Origin: Chromatiaceae bacterium
GTDB lineage: Bacteria; Pseudomonadota; Gammaproteobacteria; Chromatiales; Chromatiaceae
NCBI GenBank assembly: GCA_026984455.1
Contig: JALSSC010000051.1
Span: 1-46,590, forward strand
Length of the DNA: 46,590 bases
Reading direction: 5' to 3'
A model generated the notes under the pieces. That model worked only from the letters and a program-made list of their open reading frames with translations. It was not told the DNA's origin and searched no databases. Shown here in pieces: positions 19,065 through 28,110 of this stretch (position 1 is its first letter; the number at the start of each line of letters is the position of its first letter). Position numbers and translations under genes: made by a program.

Positions 19065-19916
19065 ATGCCCCAGGTCATCAACACCAACATCATGTCCCTC
19101 AATGCCCAGCGGGCGCTGAACCGTTCCCAGGGCAGTATGCAGACGGCCCTGGAACGGCTGTCCTCGGGCCTGCGCATCAACCGCGCCAAGGACGACGCCG
19201 CCGGCATGGCCATCGCCGAGCGCTTCACCTCCCAGATCCGCGGCCTCAATCAGGCGGTGCGCAACGCCAACGATGCCGTCTCCCTGGCGCAGACGGCGGA
19301 AGGCGCCATGCAGGAGATCCACAACATGCTCCAGCGGATGCGCGAGTTGGCGGTACAGTCGGCCAACGAGACCTACAACACCACTGACCGTCAGTCACTG
19401 GAGGACGAGTTCAAGGCCCTTCAGCAGGAGGTGGCGCGCACCTCCAAGGTCACCGAGTTCAACAACATCAAGCTGCTCAATTCGGCCACCACACTCAGCT
19501 TCCAGGTGGGCTGGGAGAACGGCAGCGACAACATCATCCAGGTGGACACCAAGAATCTCCTCGGCACCGGCTCGGGCGCGGGCGGGATCTCCTTCGCCCT
19601 GCACTCCGGCTCGACCTTCATCAGCACCGTGGCCGGGGCCCAGAGCGCCATGGCCATCATCGACGTGGCGATCGAGAAGATCAGCTCCCTGCGCAGCGAC
19701 TTCGGGGCCGTGCAGAACCGCCTGGAGGCCGCGGTGCGCAACATGCAGAACGTCTCCGAGAACCAGAGCGCCGCCCGCTCGCGCATCCAGGACGCGGACT
19801 TCGCCGCCGAGACCGCGGAGTTGACCCGCACCCAGATCCTCCAGCAGGCCGGCACCGCCATGCTGGCACAGGCCAAGAGCCTGCCTCAGAACGTGTTGCA
19901 ACTGCTCCAGCAATAA
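19065..19916 (+). CDS. fliC: Flagellin (type B, copy 4)
   Basis: A 283-residue short flagellin (MPQVINTNIMSLNAQRALNR). N- and C-terminal D0/D1 are complete. The middle [20 protein letters not shown] is nearly that of fliC2 on the other strand. GGAGG lies upstream of the ATG. In the fliC3-fliC4 spacer AGGAGAG (about 18997) could pair with CTCTCCT (about 19030), a possible processing or attenuation stem. Confidence 0.95.
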   Translation: MPQVINTNIMSLNAQRALNRSQGSMQTALERLSSGLRINRAKDDAAGMAIAERFTSQIRGLNQAVRNANDAVSLAQTAEGAMQEIHNMLQRMRELAVQSANETYNTTDRQSLEDEFKALQQEVARTSKVTEFNNIKLLNSATTLSFQVGWENGSDNIIQVDTKNLLGTGSGAGGISFALHSGSTFISTVAGAQSAMAIIDVAIEKISSLRSDFGAVQNRLEAAVRNMQNVSENQSAARSRIQDADFAAETAELTRTQILQQAGTAMLAQAKSLPQNVLQLLQQ

Positions 19917-19940
19917 CCGTGGCGGGGACATCGGCACGCC

Positions 19941-19962
19941 ACCCGTCCCATGCGGGGCGGGT
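19941..19962 (+). terminator. Hairpin downstream of fliC4
   Basis: ACCCGTCCC / GGGGCGGGT (9 bp with one G:U) with a 4-nt loop, 24 bases after the fliC4 stop and before the Maf gene. No T-run; likely attenuates rather than fully stops transcription. Confidence 0.45.
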
Positions 19963-20001
19963 CTGGTGTAGGCTTCCCCTTCCCAACCCGAGACAGCGCC
20001 C

Positions 20002-22497
20002 ATGTCCGACGCCTTCCTGACCAACCGTTTCGGCGACCGCTATCTGTATGCGGTCAACGGCAACGCCTTCAACCGCGAGGGCGCGCGCGCCCTCTACCGG
20101 CGCCACTTCGGGGACGCGCTGGGCGCCACCGACACCCTCAGCCTGGTGGCCGGCAGCGACTCCGGGCTATTGATCGAGGAGGTCCTGACGCGAGGCGTGC
20201 CCGCGGGCAGCCGGTTTCTGTTCGTGGAGCCCGCGGCGGTGTTGGAGCGCATCCGGGAGCGCTTCGCGGACCGTGACCTGGGGCCGGACATCGCCCTCGC
20301 CTCCAGCGACGACTGGCGTGATCGGCTCGAGCCCCTCGGGGTCAGCGACTACCTCTACCTGGGACGGGCCCGGGTGCTGCGCTCCCTGGCCGCGGCCGAC
20401 GGCCATCTGCCCGAGTACCGTGAAATCCTGTGGGACCTGCGCCAGGAACTGGAGTCGCTGGGCTGGGGCATCCAGGCGCGCACCGGCAACCGGGTGTTCA
20501 TCGAGCGCCAACTGGAAAACCTGGGGGAGCTGCGCCACCCGGCCAGCCATCTCCAGGGTGCCTTCCACGGCGGCACGGCCCTGATCCTCGGTGGGGGCCC
20601 CTCCCTGCCCCGCCTGTTCCCCTGGATCCACGCCCAGCGCGAGCAGGTCCTGGTGATCGCCGTCTCGCGAGTCTGCCGCCAACTCCTGGCGGCCGGCATC
20701 CGTCCCCATCTGGTGGTGAGCATCGACCCCCACCCCCTGAGTTTCGACGTCAGCCGCGAACTCCTGCGCCTGGACCCCGAGGTGGTCTTCGTCCACGCCT
20801 ACCACGCCTCACCCCTGTTGGTGGGCCAATGGCCCGGGCGCGCCCTCTATCTCGGCCCACGCTATCCCTGGAAGAGCGCCGGCGAACCACGGAACCTGGC
20901 CCTGGCCGGGCCCACGGTCACCAACGCCGCGGTCCAGTTGGCCCTGGACCTGGGCGTCGCGGAGATCGTCCTGGGCGGAGTGGACCTGTGTTTCAGCCGG
21001 GAGGGCTACACCCATGCCGAGGGTTCCAACGAAGAGCGCTTCGGCCCCCTGCTCAACGCCCTGGGCACCCGCGTGGAGACCAACGCCGGCGGCCTGGCGG
21101 AATCACGCCAGGACTTCACCACCGCCATCCGCCTGCTGGGTGGGCAGGCCGCCGAGGCCCGCGAACGCGGCTGCCGGATCCTCAACCCCATCCCCGAGGC
21201 CGCGCGGGTGCCCGGGGTGGAGTACCGGCCCCTCGGGGAGATCCGCGCCGAGCCCCTCGCGGACACGCCCGAGGCCATCCTGGAGAGACACCTCCCGGCG
21301 GACGACGCCAGGATCCGCCGCCGCCACTACCGGGCCGTACTCAAGGAACTCGCGCACGCCCGCGGTCGCCTGCGGGCCATGCAGCGCCTCGCCCGGGAGG
21401 GCCTGGCCTGCAACGACGGCCTGTTTGGGCGCAACGGCCGCCCCGCCGACTTCAAGTACAAGCACCGCATGGACCGGGTGGAACGCCGCCTGGACCGGGA
21501 ATACAAGGACTTCGCCCCCCTGGTGAAGAGTTTCGCCGACCGGCGCTTCCTGGAGCTGACCCGCCCCCGGCACAAGGACTGGACGGACGCGGAGATCGAG
21601 GCTGCCGGCCGTCACTACTACGAGACCTACCGCGACAGCGCCGGGGAACTCATCGAACGCATCGACGCCACCCGCGCGCGTATCGAGGCACGCCTGGAGG
21701 AAGAGGCCCCGGCCCCCAACTTCGATCGGCTCTGCGCCCAGTGGGAGAAGGACGGCCAGCCCGGGCGGGTGCGGGTGTGGCGCGCCCGGCATCCGCACTA
21801 CGCCCTGCCAGCCGCGGCCGCCGCCCGCTTCCAGGCCCTGGAGGCCGCCTTCGAGGCCCAGACGACCCGCGCGGATACCGCTCAGGTGGCCTGGGTGGCG
21901 CGCGAATACGACCTCGCCCCCGTGTCAGGCAAGGCCCGCTACCTGTTCCAGAAGGGCGACCGCGAGGCCCTGGAACGCCTGGCCGCCGGCCTGGAACGCA
22001 GCCGCGACCACCGCGCCCCGCGCCTCGCCCATCTGGTGCGCGGTTATCGGGCCGAACTCGGCGGCGATACCGCCGCCGCGGCGGCGGCCTATGCCGCCAT
22101 CCTCGACGGCACGGACCTGCAGGGACTCGGCCCCAGCCACAGCGATGCCGTGTTGGAAGAGGCCCTGAATCGCATCACCGCCCTCGCCCTCGCCCGCAAC
22201 GACGGCGACGAGGCCGTCCTCGCCCTGGGCTGCCTGGCCGCCCTTTCCCCCGTCTACCGCCCCCACTACGCCGAGATCCTGCGCCTGCGCGGCGATATCC
22301 CGGGGGCCCTCGACGCCTATGGCGAATACCTCCAGGAGGTCCCCGACGATCTCGGCGCCCTGCTCAAGATGGGACGCATCTATCTCGACCTGGGTGCCCG
22401 GGACTCGGCCCGGATCGCACTGGAACACATCCTCGAACGGGACCCCCAGGACCGCGCCGCGCGGCGCCTCATGGACGAACTGGAGAGCGCGGCGTGA
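20002..22497 (+). CDS. Maf-type flagellin glycosyltransferase (DUF115) with TPR tail
   Basis: An 831-residue protein. The MAF_flag10/DUF115 core lies at about 185-370 (TALILGGGPSLPRLFPWIH near 192, VIAVSRVCRQLLAAGIRPHL, VVSIDPHP, LGGVDLCFSREGYTH). A basic helical region follows, then TPR-like repeats from about 640 to the end (AAAAAYAAILDG, GALDAYGEYLQEVPDDLGAL). Maf proteins add nonulosonic acids (pseudaminic or legionaminic) to flagellin Ser/Thr in the cytosol before export. Directly after four flagellins and directly before legB-legC-legI, that role is well supported by context. The stop overlaps the next GTG (GTGA). Confidence 0.85.
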   Translation: MSDAFLTNRFGDRYLYAVNGNAFNREGARALYRRHFGDALGATDTLSLVAGSDSGLLIEEVLTRGVPAGSRFLFVEPAAVLERIRERFADRDLGPDIALASSDDWRDRLEPLGVSDYLYLGRARVLRSLAAADGHLPEYREILWDLRQELESLGWGIQARTGNRVFIERQLENLGELRHPASHLQGAFHGGTALILGGGPSLPRLFPWIHAQREQVLVIAVSRVCRQLLAAGIRPHLVVSIDPHPLSFDVSRELLRLDPEVVFVHAYHASPLLVGQWPGRALYLGPRYPWKSAGEPRNLALAGPTVTNAAVQLALDLGVAEIVLGGVDLCFSREGYTHAEGSNEERFGPLLNALGTRVETNAGGLAESRQDFTTAIRLLGGQAAEARERGCRILNPIPEAARVPGVEYRPLGEIRAEPLADTPEAILERHLPADDARIRRRHYRAVLKELAHARGRLRAMQRLAREGLACNDGLFGRNGRPADFKYKHRMDRVERRLDREYKDFAPLVKSFADRRFLELTRPRHKDWTDAEIEAAGRHYYETYRDSAGELIERIDATRARIEARLEEEAPAPNFDRLCAQWEKDGQPGRVRVWRARHPHYALPAAAAARFQALEAAFEAQTTRADTAQVAWVAREYDLAPVSGKARYLFQKGDREALERLAAGLERSRDHRAPRLAHLVRGYRAELGGDTAAAAAAYAAILDGTDLQGLGPSHSDAVLEEALNRITALALARNDGDEAVLALGCLAALSPVYRPHYAEILRLRGDIPGALDAYGEYLQEVPDDLGALLKMGRIYLDLGARDSARIALEHILERDPQDRAARRLMDELESAA

Positions 22498-23492
22498 GCG
22501 GCCCCATCCTGGTCACCGGCGCCGACGGCTTCATCGGCTCCCACCTGGTGGAGGCGCTGGTGGCGCGGGGCGAGGCGGTGCGCGCCCTGGCCCTGTACGA
22601 TCCCCGGGGCGGCCATGGCTGGCTCGACCACCTGCCCCCGGGGGCACGCGAGGCCATCGAGCTGCGCCGCGGCGACATCCGCGACCCCCAAGCCTGCCGC
22701 GACCTGGTGCGGGGCTGTTCACGGGTCCTCCACCTCGCCGCCCTGATCGGCATCCCCTACTCCTACCAGGCCCCCGACAGCTACCTGGAGACCAACCTGC
22801 GCGGCACCCTCAACCTCCTCCAGGCGGCCCGCGACACCGCCCTGGAGGTCTTCGTCCACACTTCCACCAGCGAGGTCTACGGCAGCGCCCGCAAGGTCCC
22901 CATGGACGAGAACCACCCCCTGCAGGCCCAGTCCCCCTATGCCGCCACCAAGATCGGCGCCGACCAGCTGGCCCTCTCCTTCCAGCGCAGCTTCGGCCTG
23001 CCCGTGGCGGTGATCCGGCCCTTCAACACCTACGGCCCGCGCCAGTCGGCGCGCGCCGTGATCCCCACCGTCATCGCCCAGATCGCCCGCGGCGCCCGCC
23101 GCCTGCGCCTGGGCGCCCTCCATCCCACCCGCGACTTCAACTACGTGGCCGACACCGTAGCCGGCTTCCTGGCGGTGATGGACAGCCCCACCGCCCTGGG
23201 CGAGGTGCTGAACCTGGGCAGCGGCAACGAGACCTCGGTGGGGGAACTGGTGACCCTCATCGCCCGGCTCATGGACGCCGAGGTGGAGATCGAGACCGAC
23301 GCCGAACGCCTGCGCCCCGAGGCCTCGGAGGTGGACCGGCTGTGCGCCGACGCGGGCAAGGTCCGGCGCCTCACCGCCTGGCGGCCGGCCTATGCCGGCC
23401 GCGACGGCCTGAGACGCGGCCTGGCCGAGACCATCGCCTGGTTCACCGACCCCGCGAATCTCCGCGCCGTGCCCGATGGCTACCAGGTCTGA
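22494..23492 (+). CDS. legB: NAD-dependent nucleotide-sugar 4,6-dehydratase, LegB-type
   Basis: A 332-residue extended SDR enzyme. It starts at GTG 22494, overlapping the Maf stop, and reads SGPILVTGADGFIGSHLV with the Rossmann GxxGxxG. HTSTSEVYGS supplies the Ser/Thr, and YAATK at 149-153 the catalytic Tyr and Lys. RPFNTYGPRQSARAVIPTVI and RDFNYVADTVAG are typical of the LegB/GDP-GlcNAc 4,6-dehydratase group that opens legionaminic acid synthesis. Exact substrate (GDP- or UDP-linked) cannot be read from sequence. Its end overlaps legC by 17 bases. Confidence 0.85.
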   Translation: MSGPILVTGADGFIGSHLVEALVARGEAVRALALYDPRGGHGWLDHLPPGAREAIELRRGDIRDPQACRDLVRGCSRVLHLAALIGIPYSYQAPDSYLETNLRGTLNLLQAARDTALEVFVHTSTSEVYGSARKVPMDENHPLQAQSPYAATKIGADQLALSFQRSFGLPVAVIRPFNTYGPRQSARAVIPTVIAQIARGARRLRLGALHPTRDFNYVADTVAGFLAVMDSPTALGEVLNLGSGNETSVGELVTLIARLMDAEVEIETDAERLRPEASEVDRLCADAGKVRRLTAWRPAYAGRDGLRRGLAETIAWFTDPANLRAVPDGYQV

Positions 23493-24648
23493 CCCCCTCC
23501 CCGCCCTGGTGGAGGCCATCGCCGCGGCCCTGCCCGCCCGCCGGCCCCTGCCCCTCCACGCCCCCGTGCTCGGCGCCGCCGAGAAGGCGCGCCTGGCCGC
23601 CTGCATCGACTCCGGCTACGTCTCCTCCATCGGTCCCGAGGTGGAGGCCTTCGAGCATGCCCTGCGGGAATTCACCGGTCTCCCCGGGGTCACCGCCACG
23701 GTCAACGGCAGCGCCGCCCTCCACCTGGCCCTGCGCCTCGCCGGGGTGCGCCCGGGCGACGAGGTCCTCATGCCCGCCCTCACCTTCGTGGGCAGCGCCA
23801 ACGCCGTGGCCGCCTGCGGCGCCCGGCCGCGCTTCGTGGACGTCTCCGCCGAGACCCTGGCGGTGGATCCCGCCGCCCTGGAGGCACACCTGCAAGCCAC
23901 CACCCGGCGCGCCGGTGACGGCCTGTACGACCGCCGCACCGGGAACCGCATCGCCGCCCTGATGGTGGTCCACTGCCTCGGGCACCTGGGGGCGATGGAG
24001 GCCCTCGCCGCCCTCGCCCGCACCTGGGGCCTGCCCCTGGTGGAGGACGCCGCCGAGGCCCTGGGCAGCCGCCGTCCCCAGGGCCACGCCGGCGCCTGGG
24101 GCCTGGCCTCGGCCCTCAGCTTCAACGGCAACAAGATCATCACCACCGGCGGCGGCGGCGCCCTGCTCAGCCCGGACCCCGACCTCGCCCGGCGCGCCCG
24201 CCACCTGGCCACCACCGCCAAGCAGCCGCATCCCTGGGCCTTCCGCCACGATGCCGTGGCCTTCAACTATCGCATGCCCAACCTCAACGCCGCCCTGGGC
24301 CTCGCCCAGATGCGGCGCCTGCCCCTCCACTTGGAGGCCAAGGCCAGCCTGGAGGCGGCCTACCGCCTGAGCCTCGCCCGGGTGCCCGGGGCGCGCCTGT
24401 TCGCCGCCCCCCCGGGGAGCCGGCCCAACCGCTGGCTGCAACTCCTGTTGCTCGACGACCCGGATCTGCGCGACCCCCTGCTCGGCGCCCTCCATGCCCG
24501 GGGCCTCCTCGCCCGGCCGCTGTGGGAGCCCCTGCACCGCGCCCCCATGTACGCGCACTGCACGCGCGCGCCCCTGCCGGTCACCGTGGATCTCCACGCC
24601 CGCGGGATCTGCCTGCCCAGCGGCGCGGACCTCGTGGAGGCGGCGTGA
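23476..24648 (+). CDS. legC: LegC-type PLP-dependent nucleotide-sugar aminotransferase
   Basis: A 390-residue DegT/DnrJ/EryC1/StrS aminotransferase. Motifs are IDSGYVSSIGPEVEAFE, VNGSAALHLALRLAGVRPGD, EVLMPALTFVGSANAV, VEDAAEALGS and the PLP lysine K220 in SFNGNKIITTGGGG. The family member LegC installs the 4-amino group on the 4-keto sugar made by LegB. It is sandwiched between legB and legI with overlaps on both sides, so the three are one translationally coupled unit. Confidence 0.88.
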   Translation: MATRSDPLPALVEAIAAALPARRPLPLHAPVLGAAEKARLAACIDSGYVSSIGPEVEAFEHALREFTGLPGVTATVNGSAALHLALRLAGVRPGDEVLMPALTFVGSANAVAACGARPRFVDVSAETLAVDPAALEAHLQATTRRAGDGLYDRRTGNRIAALMVVHCLGHLGAMEALAALARTWGLPLVEDAAEALGSRRPQGHAGAWGLASALSFNGNKIITTGGGGALLSPDPDLARRARHLATTAKQPHPWAFRHDAVAFNYRMPNLNAALGLAQMRRLPLHLEAKASLEAAYRLSLARVPGARLFAAPPGSRPNRWLQLLLLDDPDLRDPLLGALHARGLLARPLWEPLHRAPMYAHCTRAPLPVTVDLHARGICLPSGADLVEAA

Positions 24649-25724
24649 AGCGCATCGTGATCATCGCCGAGGCCGGGGTCAACCACAACGGCGACCCCGC
24701 CACCGCCCTCGCCCTGGTGGACGCCGCCGCCACCGCGGGGGCCGATTACGTCAAGTTCCAGACCTTCGATCCCGCCGCCCTCGCCACCGGCTCCGCCCCC
24801 AAGGCCCCCTATCAGGGCGAACGCGACGGCCACGGGGAGAGCCAGCGCGCCATGCTCGAACGCCTGGTCCTGCCCCGCAGCGCCCATGCCCCCCTCATGA
24901 GGCGTTGCCGGGAACGGGGCATCGGCTTCCTCTCGACCCCCTTCGATCCTGGCAGCCTGGCGTTCCTGGCCGACGACCTGGGGCTCCGGCTGGTCAAGAT
25001 CGGCTCCGGCGACCTCACCGACGCTCCCCTGTTGTTGGCTGCCGCCCGCCGCAGCCTGGATCTCATCCTCTCCACCGGCATGGCCGGCCTGGAAGAGGTG
25101 GAGCAGGCCCTCGGGGTCCTCGCCTTCGGTTACCTCGGGCCCTCCGAGGCCCCCGGGCGCGGCGCCTTCGCCCGCGCCTTCACCAGCCCCCGGGGACAGG
25201 CGCTGCTGCGCCGCCGGGTACGGCTGCTGCACTGTACCAGCGCCTACCCCTGCCCCTGGGGGGACGTGCACCTGCGGGCGATGGACCGGCTGCGCCGGGC
25301 CTTCGGGTTGCCCGTGGGCTACTCGGACCACACCCAGGGCCTGGAGATCGGCATCGCCGCCGCGGCCCGCGGCGCCTGCATCCTGGAGAAGCACTTCACC
25401 CTGGACCGCACCCAGGCCGGCCCGGACCACGCCGCGTCCCTGGAGCCCGGCGAACTGGCGGCCCTGGTAGGGGCCGTGCGCCACGTGGAAGAGGCCCTGG
25501 GGGACGGCGACAAACGGCTGCGGCCGAGCGAGCGGGCCAACCGCGAGGTGGCACGCAAAGGCCTGGTGGCGGCCCGGCCCATCCGCGCCGGGGCCCTCAT
25601 CGGGGCGGCGGACATCGCCGCCAAGCGCCCCCAGCGTGGCCGGCCGGCCCTGGACTACTGGCAGGTGGTGGGCTCGGTGGCGGGGCGGGACTACGCGCCG
25701 GACGAGCCGATCCAGGACCCGTAG
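24645..25724 (+). CDS. legI: Legionaminic/N-acetylneuraminic acid synthase (NeuB family)
   Basis: A 359-residue NeuB-fold enzyme. It starts at GTG 24645 (overlap GTGA) with KRIVIIAEAGVNHNGD, then ADYVKFQTFDP, FLSTPFDPGSLAFL, KIGSGDLTDAPLL, TSAYPCPWGDVHLRAM, GYSDHTQG and EKHFTLDR (from residue 248). Residues about 300-355 are the SAF (antifreeze-like) domain. It condenses PEP with a 6-deoxy-diacetamido sugar to a nine-carbon nonulosonic acid. LegI is preferred over NeuB or PseI because of the neighbouring legB and legC. The acetyltransferase, hydrolysing epimerase and CMP-transferase are not in the window. Confidence 0.85.
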   Translation: MKRIVIIAEAGVNHNGDPATALALVDAAATAGADYVKFQTFDPAALATGSAPKAPYQGERDGHGESQRAMLERLVLPRSAHAPLMRRCRERGIGFLSTPFDPGSLAFLADDLGLRLVKIGSGDLTDAPLLLAAARRSLDLILSTGMAGLEEVEQALGVLAFGYLGPSEAPGRGAFARAFTSPRGQALLRRRVRLLHCTSAYPCPWGDVHLRAMDRLRRAFGLPVGYSDHTQGLEIGIAAAARGACILEKHFTLDRTQAGPDHAASLEPGELAALVGAVRHVEEALGDGDKRLRPSERANREVARKGLVAARPIRAGALIGAADIAAKRPQRGRPALDYWQVVGSVAGRDYAPDEPIQDP

Positions 25725-25778
25725 GAAGGCCCCCGGCGGCGGCGGAGAGGACGCCATGGGGGCGGTCCAGGGCCGTCT

Positions 25779-27581
25779 TCAGGAGGCATACATCGCCTCC
25801 ACCTCCTGTGCATAGCGCGCCAGCACCTCCCGCCGCTTCAGCTTGAGGGTGGGGGTGACCAGGCCGTTGTCCACCGTCCAGGGCTCCAGGAGCAGAGTGA
25901 CGCGGCGGATCTTGGCGTAGCCGGGGAATTCCCCCAGGGCGCTGCGTACCCGCGCCAGCATGGCGCTCACCAGGGCGGGGGAGCGCAGGCTCTCGGGGTC
26001 TTCGGGGTCGAGGCCGTACTCGGCCGCCAGGCCGGGCCAGAGGTCCTTGGAGAGCACCAGCAGGGCGCTCAGGAAGGCACGCCCCTCGCCCACCACCATC
26101 ACCTGTTCGAACAGAGGGTCCAGGGCGATGGTCAGCTCCATATCCGCGGGCGGTACCTTCTCGCCGTTGGAAAGCACCAGGATGTCCTTGAGCCGCCCGG
26201 TGATGTAGATGTGGCGGCGCTCGATCCGCGCCTGATCGCCGCTATGCAGCCAACCGTCCGGGTCGATCACCTCGGCGGTGGCGGCGTGATCGTTCCAATA
26301 GCCCAGCATCACGCCGGGCCCCTTGACCAGCAGTTCGTCGTCGGCGCCGATGCGCACCCGCGTGCCGCGGATGGGCAGACCCACGCTCGCCGGTTCGTTG
26401 TCGTCCAGGGTGTTGACCGCCACCACCGGGCTGGTCTCGGTGAGGCCGTAGCCCTGCAACAGGGGGACGCCGAGGGCAATGAAACGCCGCGCCACCTGTT
26501 CGCAGAGGGGGGCGCCGCCGCTCACCACGATGCGCAGGCGCCCCCCGAGAAGGGCCTGCACGCGATCCGCCACCAGCCGTCTCAGCAGGGGCCAGGCCAG
26601 CAGGGCGGGACGCCAGGGCGCCCGGCCCTGGAGATACAGAAAACGCGCCCACCCCACCCGTTCCGCCCAGTGGAACAGGACCCGCGCCTTGGCGTTCTCC
26701 GCGAGCTGGCCCTCGATGCGTTGATGGATACGCTCGAACACCCGCGGCACGGCGATGATGGCGGTCGGGCGCACGCGTTTGAGGTCTTCGCCCAGCTGCG
26801 CCACCGAGCGGGCATAGACCACCGCCGCGCCCGCCATCATGGGCAGATAGTAGCCACCGGTGCGTTCCAGGGTGTGGGACAGGGGCAGGAAGGAGAGGAA
26901 CAGGTCCTCCCGGTAGGCCTCCACCAGGGTCAGGGAGCCGTGGGTGGTGCTGAGGATGTTGTGATGACTGAGCATCACCCCCTTGGGCCGGCCGGTGGTG
27001 CCCGAGGTATAGACGATGGTGGCCAGGCCATGGGGATCGGACGCCACCGGGGGACGGTCCCCGGCCTCGTCCGGCAGCCAGTCGACCACCCTGCGCACCC
27101 GCGGATCCATCTCCTCCGCCGCCAGGTCCCCCTCCAACACCAGGACCCGTTCGAGCATGGTGTTGCCCTCCAGGGCGGGGCGCAAGCGCCGCCAACGTCC
27201 CCGGTCCTGCACCAGGAGCAGGCGCACGGCGGCATCGCGCAGCACATAGGCAGCGTTCTCGGCACGGTCCTCGGTATACAGGGGGACGGTCACCAGGCCT
27301 TCCCCCAGGGCGGCCTGATCGAAGGCCACCCACTCGGGGCCGTTGCGCAGGAGGATGGCGACCCGCTCCCCCGGACGCAGGCCCTCGGCCGCCAGGGCCG
27401 CCCGCCAGCGCCGCACCTCCGTGGCCATGTCCGCCCAGGTGTAATCGCTGAAGTCCCGCCCGTTTCGCGCGAGGCGCCGGTAGGCCAGGTTGTCGGAACT
27501 GCGCCGCACCCGTTGCCGGAACAACCCGTGCAGGGTCCCGGCCGACTCCACCGAGATCAGGTCTTCATGCCACTGGCTCAT
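25779..27581 (-). CDS. Long-chain acyl-CoA synthetase (AMP-binding, FadD15-like)
   Basis: A 600-residue adenylating enzyme. The start was set at MSQWHEDLISVESAGTLHGL (GGGAG upstream). The AMP P-loop is IVYTSGTTGRPKGVMLSHHN; further motifs are FLPLSHTLERTGGYYLPM, VVSGGAPLCEQVARRF, LLQGYGLTETSPVV and the hinge SGDQARIERRHIYITGRLKD with the catalytic-lysine region LSNGEKVPPADME. It activates long-chain fatty acids with ATP and CoA. It runs toward legI and is divergent from thiS. Chain-length preference cannot be read. Confidence 0.88.
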   Translation of the reverse strand: MSQWHEDLISVESAGTLHGLFRQRVRRSSDNLAYRRLARNGRDFSDYTWADMATEVRRWRAALAAEGLRPGERVAILLRNGPEWVAFDQAALGEGLVTVPLYTEDRAENAAYVLRDAAVRLLLVQDRGRWRRLRPALEGNTMLERVLVLEGDLAAEEMDPRVRRVVDWLPDEAGDRPPVASDPHGLATIVYTSGTTGRPKGVMLSHHNILSTTHGSLTLVEAYREDLFLSFLPLSHTLERTGGYYLPMMAGAAVVYARSVAQLGEDLKRVRPTAIIAVPRVFERIHQRIEGQLAENAKARVLFHWAERVGWARFLYLQGRAPWRPALLAWPLLRRLVADRVQALLGGRLRIVVSGGAPLCEQVARRFIALGVPLLQGYGLTETSPVVAVNTLDDNEPASVGLPIRGTRVRIGADDELLVKGPGVMLGYWNDHAATAEVIDPDGWLHSGDQARIERRHIYITGRLKDILVLSNGEKVPPADMELTIALDPLFEQVMVVGEGRAFLSALLVLSKDLWPGLAAEYGLDPEDPESLRSPALVSAMLARVRSALGEFPGYAKIRRVTLLLEPWTVDNGLVTPTLKLKRREVLARYAQEVEAMYAS

Positions 27582-27804
27582 GACGGCTCCCAACGCCAGA
27601 TAGAGGGGTGACCCTTCCGTTCCCCCCGCCTTGAACGGGCCGGGGCCGAGGGAACCGGCCGGCCCGCAGGCCCCGGAGAGGGACGCCCGATCGCACCGGG
27701 CCTGTGGGCAACGCCGCGGGCGGGCCACGAGACGGCACGATGGGCGAGGCGATCTCGCCAGGTTCCCGGGAGAACGGGGGGACTGAACGGCCACGATGGA
27801 AAAG

Positions 27805-27834
27805 GCTGATGTTATCAGCGTTTTGCGATAGAAT
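27805..27834 (+). promoter_or_regulatory. Likely promoter region of thiS-thiG-trmB
   Basis: A 6-bp inverted repeat GCTGAT GTT ATCAGC (27805-27819) lies just upstream of a -10-like TAGAAT (27829-27834). The -35 is weak and overlaps the palindrome, suggesting a regulated promoter. Only 38 bases separate the -10 from thiS, and no TPP riboswitch fits there. Confidence 0.4.
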
Positions 27835-27872
27835 CTCCCTTTTGGAGCATCCCATCCGCGGTCACCCTCCCC

Positions 27873-28073
27873 ATGCAGATCCTGATCAACGGTGAACCCC
27901 GAGAGATCCCCGAGGGCCAGACCCTGGCCGCCTTGGTGGCCGGCCTCGGTCTCGCGGGGAAACGCATCGCCATCGAGGTGAACGAGGAGCTGGTCCCGCG
28001 GGGCCGCTTCCCCGAACACCGGCTCGCCGACGACGACCGGGTGGAGATCATCCAGGCCGTGGGCGGCGGCTGA
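27873..28073 (+). CDS. thiS: Sulfur carrier protein ThiS
   Basis: A 66-residue ubiquitin-like protein ([20 protein letters not shown]) ending in VGGG, the diglycine tail that is adenylated and turned into a thiocarboxylate to donate sulfur for the thiamine thiazole. A typical [14 protein letters not shown] segment is present. It lies 37 bases before thiG. Confidence 0.95.
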   Translation: MQILINGEPREIPEGQTLAALVAGLGLAGKRIAIEVNEELVPRGRFPEHRLADDDRVEIIQAVGGG

Positions 28074-28110
28074 CCCCCCACCGATTCAGCAGCGAACGAA
28101 CCCTGACCCC

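Noticed and set aside
20430..22493. The long 5' extension of the legB frame through the Maf gene
   Set aside because: It is Pro/Arg/Gly-rich nonsense opposite the real Maf frame; LegB homology begins exactly at GTG 22494.
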